Source of the DNA: Capitella teleta
Taxonomy: Eukaryota > Annelida > Polychaeta > Capitellidae
Reading direction: 5' to 3'
DNA: 64,000 nucleotides
Assembly: GCA_000328365.1 (NCBI GenBank)
Contig: KB295062.1
Coordinates: 1 to 64,000, forward strand
The notes below the pieces were generated by a model, which was not told where the DNA came from, made no database searches, and saw nothing but the letters and a program-made list of their open reading frames with translations. The translations under genes were made by a program, and so were the position numbers. This document shows, piece after piece, positions 30,152 to 39,584 of this stretch; the first letter of the stretch is position 1; each line of letters opens with the position of its first letter.

Positions 30152-32003
30152 TCATTTAAACATTTTCCCTTCTAAAAGTGACCTATCTTCATTATCTTTC
30201 TGTTGCTGCAAAGATTCTATATTCTGGATTTCCTTCACACATGCTTTCGCCATGGAAGGATCGAGCTGTTTGACCCTTTTGAAGTCCTCCTTTGCTTCCC
30301 CTGGGTTCCAAGCTCCAACGTGTGCCTTCCCTCTCCTGAACAACGCTTTCACATTATCTGCAAACAGAAAATATATTCACAGCGTTCAGGATCGAGCAGA
30401 CAGACGAACCTGGTTCCTTTTTTAGTACTTCTGACGTATGCTCAATAACTGCATAATAATCTTTAGAATATAATTTACACTGTGAATAATTCAGCAAGAA
30501 CGGAATCTTCTTCGCATCTAATTCATTCCATGCATCGTCATGAGGTTTCTCTCTGGAAAGAAAACCCCACAAAGCAGGATAATACAACACAAAAATCGTT
30601 CTTCTCTGTGCTATATTACTTGAGCAGTAGGTTTTCCAGCATGCCAAGAGCTTCGGCATATTTGTCGGCTGCAGCATCGTACTGCTTCTGCACGTACAGC
30701 ATGTTTCCTTCCTCTTTCAATCGAGGAATGGCCATCAACTTTTCAGTTTCATCCATGGCCCAAGCTTCCTTTTTATACTCTCCGGGTTCTTCAACTTCCA
30801 GCATTTCTGAATAAATGACAAATTTAAATAAATACTAAACCCCTAGCATCTTATAAACAAACCAAATATAAACTCCAGTTCTGTGGGTTTCTTCATAAAT
30901 GCGTCCAAATCTGCAAATCCTAATCCACTATCCTGGAGCGCTAGGCCACAACAGGTATGCGTTGGAGCAGTAGCAGTACCCGCGCGAATTTCCCTCAAAC
31001 TCTTCGCCACAATAGGGTACGCCCCCAGCAACTGGAAAGAACAACAATAATGATAAAAATAGTTTGATACTTCTTTGTATGAACACTTACAATCGGATCG
31101 ACCGTGAAAGAGGCCACCTCGCTTCTCCGCATGCTTTTGATGCATTTCTCCCATACTTCGAGTTTGAATTTTTTGCCAATGATGAGGTCCAAGGGTTTGT
31201 TGTCTTTTTTGCTGTCATCCACCACTTGCTTCTCTCCGTGACATTCACGGGTCAAGTAGTGGAACTTAACCTGCAACAGGGACCTTCTTAACAATTGCAA
31301 TTGCCGCTTTGCATACAACTTCTAGGATCCGGTTGGTTGAAACCATTAAGCAGTCAAGCAATGTTAATGAAACAAAAGCTCATTAATTGATAATCAGGTT
31401 CTGTACTCTGGCTCTTAAGACTGATGCTCTACCCATAGTATTAGTCTGTTTGGTTTCAGCTTAATCGTCAGCGGCGACGGTTCCGCGGCCTACTGACTTA
31501 GTCTCGTTCCAAGACTATATTGGTAATCATCCCAACAGATTTTGGCTACAGAATGAGAATGCAGCTATACTGACTATCATTATGCCAGCGATCAAAGTGG
31601 CAAGATCAAATTGGCCACCTAATTTGTACCAGCATATTGTTAGCACTTTTGAAATCAATGAAACTTCTCAAATGTATTGGACTCGAATGCTTGCGGTGGT
31701 TGTTAATTAATTACCAATAAATAAATAAATAAATAAATAACGAAGAAGACACGCACGACACCGCCACTAAAATCATAACGCACTCAAGCATCCACGATTT
31801 TGCTTATCGAGCAAAATGCACATCGATAAGAAGGAATTTGAGAAAATCGTAGGCCAATTCAGTCAGTAAATGATAAAGATTGAGTTATCAAAGAACTTAT
31901 TTACCTTTGTGCCATCAGCATAGGAAGGCAGGGGTCCTTTCCCAGCATATAAAACTTTCTTTTGGATGCCGCAGTTGTCAACTCCGTAAACAATGTCTGC
32001 CAT
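30152..32003 (-). CDS. AIP: AH receptor-interacting protein (Hsp90 co-chaperone)
   Basis: AIP (XAP2) is an immunophilin-like co-chaperone that binds Hsp90 and client receptors through TPR repeats. Six exons, 31905-32003, 31091-31270, 30863-31031, 30620-30806, 30410-30552 and 30152-30357, give 327 residues (human AIP 330). The N-terminal FKBP-like domain contains GKGPLPSYADGTKVKFHY, KPLDLIIGKKFKLEVWE and SMRRSEVASFTVDP. The C-terminal half has three TPR units: RLKEEGNMLYVQKQYDAAAD with KYAEALGMLENLLL, LLNYSQCKLYSKDYYAVIEH, and KALFRRGKAHVGAWNPGEAK. AIPL1 is the vertebrate paralogue, so a pre-duplication AIP/AIPL1 ancestor is meant here. The start codon sits in ACAAAATGGCAGAC, a YY1-like context. 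It is divergent from TUFM, 226 bp away. Confidence 0.93.
31713..31740. repeat. (TAAA)n microsatellite
   Basis: Seven units or so of TAAA in AIP intron 1. Such a tail often ends a non-LTR element, but no element could be read upstream. Confidence 0.85.
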
Positions 32004-32229
32004 TTTGTCGTCTGCATGCCGTGGAAATAATTACATTCGTATTTTTAATTAAGCTAATTTTTTGTGTTTCAAATGCACATGTAAGTATTAATAGATGATT
32101 TCTACATGTTATCCTTAGTTGTTAAGCTTAAAATTATTGCATAACTAAATCATTATTAATGCTACGAAAGTAATTGTTGGAGGTCAGAGTTCAAGGTGTA
32201 GTCGGCATCTTTGAATGGTCGGCAAAGTC
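32004..32229. promoter_or_regulatory. Bidirectional promoter of AIP and TUFM (inferred)
   Basis: Only 226 bases separate the two divergent start codons, so both transcription starts must lie within or very near this stretch. No TATA box is clear. A YY1-like AAAATGGC spans the AIP start codon. Confidence 0.65.
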
Positions 32230-35221
32230 ATGATGTCGAATTCTCTGCTTTTTCGATTAGTCGGTAACGCAGGTGAGCTAATGAACATTCCCCGTGGTGT
32301 CCTCTATTTATCCTTATTGATCAGCTATTCAAAATTCCCATGACGATCGGGAGCAAAGACGATATCGTTGTTTCACCGCCCGAAGTCAATTTCATAATCG
32401 ACCGTCGCCTGGCATGTGCTGCATCGTGCCATGTCAAGCGAGGCGTGCGTGCGTTTATCCTCTCATCATTAACCTCTTAAAGGTCAACGCAAATGAAAAG
32501 GGAAATTTTACGCCTTGGTTCGGTGACAATACACCGATATGGACATTATCCACCTATCTGTGGCTTGTAGACCTCGAAGCCGCCAAGCCGTGAAAATACG
32601 GCTGGCTGAAGCATCAATTCGGTGGCTAGCCGGCTAAGCTTACCTTTACGAGGGCGGTTGAGTAAAAATCACGGCTCAAGCCGGCTCAGAGAAAGCATAA
32701 TCTCGAGAGAGAGAGAGAGAGTCCAGAAATCAATAAAAATAGCACTGTTAAAACATACACTCAGCGCCAAAGCATGCACGCTACCAAAACTATTTAATAA
32801 CTATTATTTTAAAACTCTATGCTCTACAAGAGAAATTGTCTTACAACACTTTATAGTTACCGATTTGTTTGGAGGACATTGCAGTCAAGAATCCACAATG
32901 CAGCTTTCCTCCCTAGATCATTTCACAGTTGTATTTGACAGTATTTCATAATTTTCATTTATATCCAATACATTCTGGATAAAAAATAGTATGAAGAATA
33001 ATAACATAGATACTTTGATACAAGAACCAAATGATCGTACCTGATTATATTACATCATCTACATCGGCGTGCTAGTTCAACATGATGCCACAGGCTCATA
33101 TAAATATTTCTTGAAGCATAGAAGTACGAGGATTTTTTGGATAATGTGTGTCTATTTATCATTGGGTGAGAGTGAAGCATCGGTACACAGCATCAGAATG
33201 AGTTTATGGCAGAGAAGATAAACATTTACAAAGACTAATTAGCAGGATCTGATTTAAAATTTAGAATTAGTTTTTCTTCCATGTTTACTCTGCCTCTTGT
33301 TAATCCACTTCCTTTCTTGTACAGGTCTCTGCCGTGCAGGCCTCAATGCTTCACATCTCCAGGTATGTTTCATTTACGCAACCTCAAATTAATTAATATT
33401 TTAAAATGCATTTCACTTTTCTCAGAGATCCTTGGCAGCTGGCAGCCGCTGGTTCTCATGCAGCCGCACGTCTTACGCTGCCCCGCCATCTGCAGGAGGA
33501 AAGAAAACCTTCAAACGCGACAAGCCTCATCTGAATATCGGCACCATTGGCCATGTTGATCACGGCAAAACGACCCTCACAGCTGCCATCACAAAAGGTA
33601 TTATTGACCTCTGACCCTGGACCAAGTACTCATGCTTTCGCGTTCAGTTCTTTCCGAAGACAAATTGGCCAACTTCACCGCTTACGACATGATCGACAGA
33701 GCTCCCGAAGAGCGAGCGCGCGGCATCACAATCAACGCTGCCGTCGTAGAATACCAAACGGAGAAGCGGCACTACGGCCACGTGGACTGCCCCGGCCACG
33801 CTGACTTCATCAAGGCAAGAGCGATGATCCTCTGCTCGTTTGTTTATTTGGCTCTTATTCACAGAACATGATCACTGGAACTGCTCAAATGGAAGGCGCC
33901 ATTTTGGTGGTGGCCGCCACAGACGGAACCATGCCACAAACGAGGGAGCACCTACTGCTTGCTCAGCAGGTAGGGGGAGTTGTGATGAATCTGGAAGTGT
34001 ATATTTTGTTTGGTTCTATTCGCCCAGATTGGAATTAAAGATATTGTCGTCTTCATCAATAAGGCAGATGCGGCTGATGAGGAGATGTTGGAATTGGTGA
34101 GAATTGGGTGTTGTATATGATTGTTTTCCAATTGAGATATGAATGCAGGTTGAAATGGAGATCAGAGAGCTGTTGGCTGAATTTAAATTTGATGCAGACA
34201 ACACTCCCATCATCACTGGCTCTGCTCTGTCTGCCCTGGAGGTCTGTGAAATGCTGCAGTGCTCCAGGTGTTTGAACGTTGATCTCTTTTCAGGGAAAAG
34301 ATGACAAGATTGGAAAGGATTCCATAATGGCGTTGTTAGATGCGGTTGATGAGCATATCCCTCAGCCTGCTAGAGATCTCGACAAAGCCTTCTGCATGCC
34401 AATTGAAGCAGTTTACAGCATCCCTGGTAAAGCCTCTCTCTCGAGTACGCGGAACATTTTTTCATTCTGAATTCTAGGTCGCGGAACGGTGGTGACTGGT
34501 AAAGTTGAAACGGGAACCATTTCTAAAGGAGAAGATATTTTGATCTTGGGGCATGGACAGAACATCAAAACCAAGATCACCGGTGAGTTGATTGTTCTGT
34601 GTGGCCGTTTTTGTATTCACGGTCTGCTCAGGTCTTGAGATGTTCCACCAAATGCTCGACAAAGCAGAGGCTGGAGATCAATTGGGCGCCCTGATTAAGG
34701 GCATCAAGAGAGAAGACATTCGCAGGGGTCAGGTGTTAGCCAAGCCAGGCACTGCTGAGATGTTCAACCATTTTGCAGCACAGGTGAATGACAACATTCA
34801 AATCGAGTTTTGTTGTTGAATGAATTCGTATCTTAGGTCTACTTCTTGTCGAAAGACGAGGGTGGCCGTGACAAGCCATTCACGGGAACCTTCCAAGCAC
34901 ACATGTTCTGCAAAACTTGGGATTGTCCCTCTTTCCTCACGATGCCTGAAGGTCGCGACATGATCATGCCTGGAGAGGACCTCAAAATTAACTTCACTCT
35001 CATCAAGGATATGGTGAGCATAGCAAAACTGACCTTGGTCATATTTAATATTTGATTTTTAGTTCCTGGAGAAAGGCATGCGATTCACAATGCGCGGTGG
35101 CACTGGTACGCTTGGCTATGGTGTTGTCACTGATCTGCTTCCCAAACGAGATCTCGAAGAGTTGGAGTTGACTCGTAAGGAGCTGCAGAAACAGAGGAGG
35201 GAACAGAAAGCAGACGCTTAA
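32230..35221 (+). CDS. TUFM: Mitochondrial elongation factor Tu
   Basis: TUFM is the GTPase that brings aminoacyl-tRNA to the mitochondrial ribosome. Twelve exons join in phase: 32230-32272, 33325-33362, 33426-33597, 33648-33814, 33865-33969, 34028-34096, 34149-34241, 34294-34426, 34478-34582, 34632-34783, 34837-35013 and 35063-35221 (470 residues, human about 452). The first 55 residues are rich in Arg, Ser and Leu, a mitochondrial targeting signal. GTPase motifs are all present: G1 GHVDHGKT (69-76), G2 RGITI, G3 DCPGH, G4 NKAD (186-189) and G5 GSAL. The EF-Tu domains 2 and 3 follow ([33 protein letters not shown]). The intron after DFIK has a GC donor (AAG|GCAAGA). Intron 1 (1.05 kb) contains repeat debris. 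Having eleven introns in this gene is unlike insects. Confidence 0.96.
32568..32700. repeat. Dispersed GC-rich repeat, copy 1
   Basis: This block in TUFM intron 1 starts GTAGACCTCGAAGCCGCC and contains CGGCTGGCTGAAG at 32599-32611, which recurs exactly at 37979-37991. It ends at a short GA microsatellite (32702-32721). Probably a fragment of a DNA transposon or MITE. Confidence 0.45.
33074..33190 (+). repeat. Dispersed repeat family R, copy 1
   Basis: Within TUFM intron 1. It shares GTTC.ACATGATG, GGCTCATAT, TTTCTTG.AGCATA, GAGGATTT or AAGGATTT, GATAAT.TGT.TGT or similar, and TATTTATCAT in the same order with 54453-54600. Confidence 0.55.
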
Positions 35222-35252
35222 GTCATACATCTCATTTTCTACTCATTCATTG

Positions 35253-35258
35253 AATAAA
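35253..35258 (+). terminator. Polyadenylation signal of TUFM
   Basis: AATAAA 32 bases past the TUFM stop, in a T-rich setting. Confidence 0.65.
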
Positions 35259-36130
35259 TTTATGTCCCTCATATTATGCGTATCAATGTGGCTTGGTATT
35301 CCTCTTTCATAGCACATTATCCAATATCATTGTATCCATGGTGATGATTTTCGTGTATCTGTTAATATGTGGTCACGCACAGCCAAGGACATACCGGTAC
35401 TTGTGTAATTAATTAGTGTTCTAACTGCTGTGCGACGGGCTTCATGAATATTCATGAATATTCAACCCTAACGAAAAGTAAATGGTGAGTATTCAAATAC
35501 ATGTACATGGAAATCCTCGCGCAATTTTGTACCTGCATAGTGTAACAAAGAATTAAATGCCTAGAACATGTGGTAGGCCATAGACGAACATGTAGTGCGT
35601 TATTTGATGACGCAACCAGCATCACTTAATAGTGATACACATTAGTACAAGCAGTACATTTACTGGTTGTCTGTCTAAAAATTTAACACATTCGTAAGCG
35701 CACTCTTGTGTTGAACAAAGCTCTTTTCATTAGTTTCACACACAAAATGTATTTCTGACATTATTTCTTACAGCGGGTGAAACATTGTCCTCTGCTTGAA
35801 TGCAAAGACAGCAGAAATAACGAACACACTCGTGCCGAATCAATGTTGTTACATAAGATGGTCACAAGAGATACCCAGTTGACCTTCTTAGTATTGAAAG
35901 TGTACAGAAAAAAATGGTAAAAACAAACAAAAATTCATGTAGCAAATATCGCTATTCCGGAGGACCCTACACAGCAGTGCTGATTATGGTGCATTGCACA
36001 GGATAACTGAAACACAGGTGATTTGACCTAATGAAATTCTGGCCATCACTGACAATGCTCAGGACGGCAGCCACGTCATATGAGAGAATAACTTCAAAGA
36101 GAAATTAAAACAAATCAGATAAGAGTCAAT

Positions 36131-36136
36131 TTTATT
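36131..36136 (-). terminator. Polyadenylation signal of RPL39 (candidate)
   Basis: AATAAA on the minus strand about 216 bases past the RPL39 stop. A further short non-coding 3' exon is possible. Confidence 0.4.
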
Positions 36137-36351
36137 AGGACTCCATATCAAGAGCTGACGACATCATGAGCCAATATCCACTGAAGAATGTTTAGCACAC
36201 GCCACATCTGAAAAAAAAAAATACAAACATCACAAAAATCATAACATCAACGCTTGAAAATATTATAAAATAGAAATGTTGTCTGAAAACTTATTGAATC
36301 AGCAGAATATAGACCTACCTCTGAATGCAGAATCCTGAGGCGAAAGGACAT

Positions 36352-37196
36352 TTACAACTTCAGCTTAGTACGCTTCCAGTGACGCCTCTTGGCATTGTAT
36401 CTGAAGAAGGAAATGAGGCATTTTAAATGCAGTGCAGTGAACACAACCAGGAGTTGAGGAATTTCAACAATCTGCCCTGCATGAAGAATAGAAGGCACAT
36501 GTAGACCATGATTGAAGATGACAGGATCAATTACTCTATGGTATTCACTACAGTGCTTGTTTTGTTAAATAGCTAAACATGTATTGTGACTATGTGAGCT
36601 AAACCGAGGAATCAAGAATGAAGTAGCAGACTACTGACTAGTAGTAGTTTTGAGATAACAAGTATTATAAACATTTGGATGCTTTGCCGTCCTGGAGTTG
36701 GAACTGTCAGTCACTCAATGCGACATAGTTCACTGACTATACAGATTCTGACATGTAATACACATAAATTTAAATGAAACAAGTCTTGACCACAGAAAAT
36801 TTGAACTTGCCTGATGGTGTTACCAGTCTGCATGCGAACCCATTGGGGAATGGGTCTGTTCTGCTTCTGCTTCTTTGCCAACTTCTTCTTGATACGGAAA
36901 CTCTTGTGCGCCGCCTAGATTGGATAAATACGAATTAGACAATCAGTTAGTTAGAATTTGACCATCAATTGAATTACCATCGATGAAATACACCTCGAGT
37001 TGATATAAATGATGTGGTTAAATTATGTGAACAAGGGTAACGAGAATAACAAAGATAATTTGTGCACAATTTAGACTAAACAAAAATCGAATGACATCGA
37101 TAAATTATAGATAGATAATAAAATGCATTATAAACGTAGTAATTAACACTGATGGTCGTCTGTTAAGGCGATAGACGAAGATTCTCAACACACCAT
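36352..37196 (-). CDS. RPL39: 60S ribosomal protein eL39
   Basis: RPL39 is a small, very basic protein in the exit tunnel of the large cytosolic ribosomal subunit. Three coding exons, 37194-37196 (the ATG alone), 36811-36914 and 36352-36400, give exactly 51 residues, the universal length. The protein reads [20 protein letters not shown], then [20 protein letters not shown] and [11 protein letters not shown]. No single reading frame of the genome covers it, because the ATG is split off by an intron. The second intron (about 410 bases) starts with GC (CAG|GCAAGT), a typical GC-AG donor. The 5' leader has a pyrimidine tract typical of ribosomal protein genes. No snoRNA boxes could be confirmed in the introns. 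Confidence 0.96.
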
Positions 37197-37225
37197 TTTT
37201 CGGCTTCAGATGCCTAGCGCTCTAG

Positions 37226-37240
37226 ACCGGAAAAGGAAGC
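37226..37240 (-). promoter_or_regulatory. Candidate 5' TOP tract of RPL39
   Basis: On the minus strand, CTTCCTTTTCC lies about 35 bases before the ATG. Ribosomal protein mRNAs typically start at a C within such a tract, which puts their translation under growth control. The start site itself is inferred. Confidence 0.5.
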
Positions 37241-37509
37241 TAAAAAATGTTGAACAGCCGCATATGTGAAATATTTTGAAGGCAATTTTCGCGGGCCGAA
37301 AAATCCATAAAGTCCGTCAATTGAATCGAAAATTAGAAGCGGTTCACTTTTTTTCTCTCCTACGGTCAGCACTGATAAAGATTGTTTTAAATTATTATAT
37401 ATAATTGTTTAGCGGTTGTGTAGTTACATTCATAACAAGCTCTGGTAGCTCCATCAGCATACAAGTCAACCTTTGCATTCTCAAGAGTGGGAAACCATCA
37501 GGGAACCCT

Positions 37510-37511
<2 letters not shown>

Positions 37512-37544
<33 letters not shown>

Positions 37545-37722
37545 CGTGGAGCTTATTTAACCTCGGAATCCTGAAGCAACTAAGGCTTATGTGGTCCGAG
37601 GAGGTAAGCAGGAGTTAAGTGCCTTACCCAAGAACACAAGGTTAGTGGCTGGCTTTGAACCTCCAGTGGCCAGCGCAAAGCCCTTTCGAGGCGAGCACGC
37701 TAACCACTCGGCCACCACCTCT
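37512..37722 (-). mobile_element. tRNA-derived SINE
   Basis: On the minus strand the element begins with a tRNA-like head: an A box in GGTGGCCGAGTGGTTAGCG, then CTCGCCTCGAAA and a B box GGTTCAAAGCC about 40 bases on. A body with TTGGGTAAGGCACTTAACTC follows, a sequence type common in SINEs of aquatic animals. The element ends in a poly(A) tail (T run at 37512-37544 on the plus strand). CCCTAA occurs at both borders (37506-37511 and 37723-37728), a likely target-site duplication. The long clean tail suggests a fairly recent insertion. Confidence 0.85.
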
Positions 37723-37939
37723 CCCTAAATCGGGGCGGGTGTGGGAAGACGGGGCACCCCCTCCACAGTTCCGACGGAGAGATTTTTCTCAACTTAAATT
37801 TCAAGATTTAAACTCAAAAGCGAACAAAATAAATTAAATAATACTAGTATTCTTGCTGACTCTTGGGTACCCACACAAAAGGTAGACGATCGCGATTCAC
37901 AGCTTTGATATCAAGGAATTTCTGGATTTTCCTGACTCT

Positions 37940-38095
37940 GTGGCATAGACCCCAGAGCAGATTGTAATTAGCTAGAATCGGCTGGCTGAAGTAAAAATGA
38001 CTGGTTGGCTGCTTAAGCCGCTTCACCAATCAGAGATATCAGCTAAGCTTTGTGATCAGCGGCTACCAGCGGCTTGAGGTGGCTTGGCAATGGTT
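37940..38095. repeat. Dispersed GC-rich repeat, copy 2
   Basis: Shares CGGCTGGCTGAAG (37979-37991) with the block in TUFM intron 1, and AAGCCGC and GGCTTGGC-type words. Likely a relic of the same DNA element. Confidence 0.4.
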
Positions 38096-38199
38096 AATAT
38101 ATCATCCTATATGTAGAAGGAAACTACACTAGTGTAGTAATTTTTAGATTGAACGATTTCCAAATCGTATGATGTCCCGTTAAATTACACTCTCTCGCT

Positions 38200-38540
38200 T
38201 TACTCAAGTTCAAGATGTTTAGGGCGTTTCATAAAATTCCATAGGTTATTTCTACCCATGAACATCATTATTATTGATTGATGATTATTGATAATTCTGT
38301 CGACTATTGGTACCAGTACTTGGGTGTTTCTTCTTGGTTGGAAGCCAAACTGAATGGGGGGAGAGGAAATTTTTGACTTTTGACCGACAAGTAATTGCAC
38401 AATCTTTTGTGGACTAGTTTCTCCAGGAATTTTTATAACAAAGGCAAGAGAGAAATGGATATGTACTTACAAATTTCTTTCGGGAAACCTTTCTTGAACA
38501 ATGGTACAATCCGTGCAATTTTCATTTTTCAAGGCACGGT
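38200..38540 (-). mobile_element. LINE reverse transcriptase remnant
   Basis: The minus strand reads KIARIVPLFKKG, then KYISISLLPLL and KFLEKLVHKRLCNYL, then in another frame PPIQFGFQPRRNTQVLVPIV and DRIINN. These match the conserved fingers and palm blocks (K..P.FKKG, YRPISLLP..SK..EK....RL, QFGFR.GRST) of CR1/Jockey/L2-like non-LTR retrotransposons. It has at least one stop and one frameshift between blocks, and the catalytic YADD block is not seen, so it is an old fragment. Confidence 0.75.
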
Positions 38541-39089
38541 TCCTTCTAAAAACAAGAGGTTTAAAATATAGAGTAAAGAAGAAATCAGTAGCTTAACTAA
38601 TTGCAATTATTTAATCGAATTCCACTAATTTTTCAGACCAACAAAAGCAATGCATGTAGACAAGCAGTGTAATGCACCAAGTGTTATGAGAGGCCAATCC
38701 AAATTGTTTTAGGCCTCTGAATTCTGAAATTAGGGTTCGGCAGTGCTGCAAGTTATAATTAATAGTACAATCAATCAAAAAGGGTTGCCTTAATACCAAC
38801 TAAATAGACCTATCAGTAATATACATGTAGCTAGCAACCAGTGATCCATTCATAAAGGAATGTTTTACATTAACCCTAGTACGTATATGCTCATCCTATG
38901 TCAGGCCGGTATCTTTTTGGACAACCCTCGTATATGTATAGGCATACATACAGTATGACATAAATCCTTTCATTAATTTTAATTAAGCAAACTGAATAAA
39001 ATCTACTTCCATGGATAGCTGAGATAGCAATTATAAAAACAATACCATAAACTCAACAAAGACTTGTAACACTGAATGTAAAATATTTG

Positions 39090-39225
39090 GATTGAATCGG
39101 CTGATAGCCGCTGATGACAGTCATCGGCTGATAGTGGCTGGCCGACGGCACCAATCGGCGGCGGCTGGATAAACGTCCAATCGGCGGCGTCTAGTACATA
39201 TCGGCGGCGGCTCCTAGGTCTACTG
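39090..39225. repeat. Tandem CGGCGGCT-type units
   Basis: Several near-copies of ATCGGCGGCGGCT and CGGCTGATAG in 130 bases, ending in GGCTCCTAGGTCTAC. The reverse complement of that end resembles the start of the block at 32568 (GTAGACCT.G.AGCCGCC), so these may be the ends of one DNA element family. Confidence 0.45.
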
Positions 39226-39584
39226 TGGTAGGGAGAGCTGGCATCTTGCTGCATAAAATTATCACTAGAGGTCTCCCAACCAAATGGAAGCATTTTTTCT
39301 TCCCTGATCCTTCTACAGCCCGCTTGGCTCAAGGTGCCCTTCAGAAAATGACATTGAGAAATTTTCACGGTGATGGAAAGCCGACTACCACTGCCGGATT
39401 GAACTCGGGACTAGGCACACATGTAAGGAAACAATTCATGTCTGTGCCGCCGCACACAGATCCTATCATCTTGCCTGTACAACTAAAAACTAGCCTCATT
39501 GCTGAATACAGCATACTGCCATTGGTCAACCTGGATTTAGAGGTTGGTCTATGCCCAGGTGAGCATCCTGGTGTCTGTCGGTGA
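39225..39584 (+). other. Unidentified open frame of 119 codons
   Basis: The frame contains GLPTKWKHFFFPDPSTARLA, GALQKMTLRNFHGDGKPTT and VPPHTDPIILPVQLKTSLI. It has a protein-like composition, and a related-looking open stretch continues to about 40015 (NHLVASNLNVNGRIVKALAS). It is not a family I recognise. It lies among transposon debris, so an accessory transposon gene or a pseudogene is likely. A weak resemblance of the part near 39740-39850 to the end of hAT transposases is not strong enough to name it. Confidence 0.3.

Larger units (their letters stand above)
35222..36351. other. Convergent spacer between TUFM and RPL39
   Basis: About 1.1 kb of AT-rich sequence with the two 3' ends. The tandem TTCATGAATA duplication near 35440-35462 is the only internal repeat seen. 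No extra gene. Confidence 0.5.

Noticed and set aside
31372-31440. tRNA-like sequence on the minus strand (GGGTAGAGCATCAGTCTTAA)
   Set aside because: The D-arm-like part looks good, but the anticodon stem does not pair and no acceptor stem forms. At best a decayed SINE or tRNA relic.
36401-37193. snoRNA genes in the RPL39 introns
   Set aside because: Ribosomal protein introns often host snoRNAs, but no convincing paired C/D or H/ACA boxes could be found by eye.
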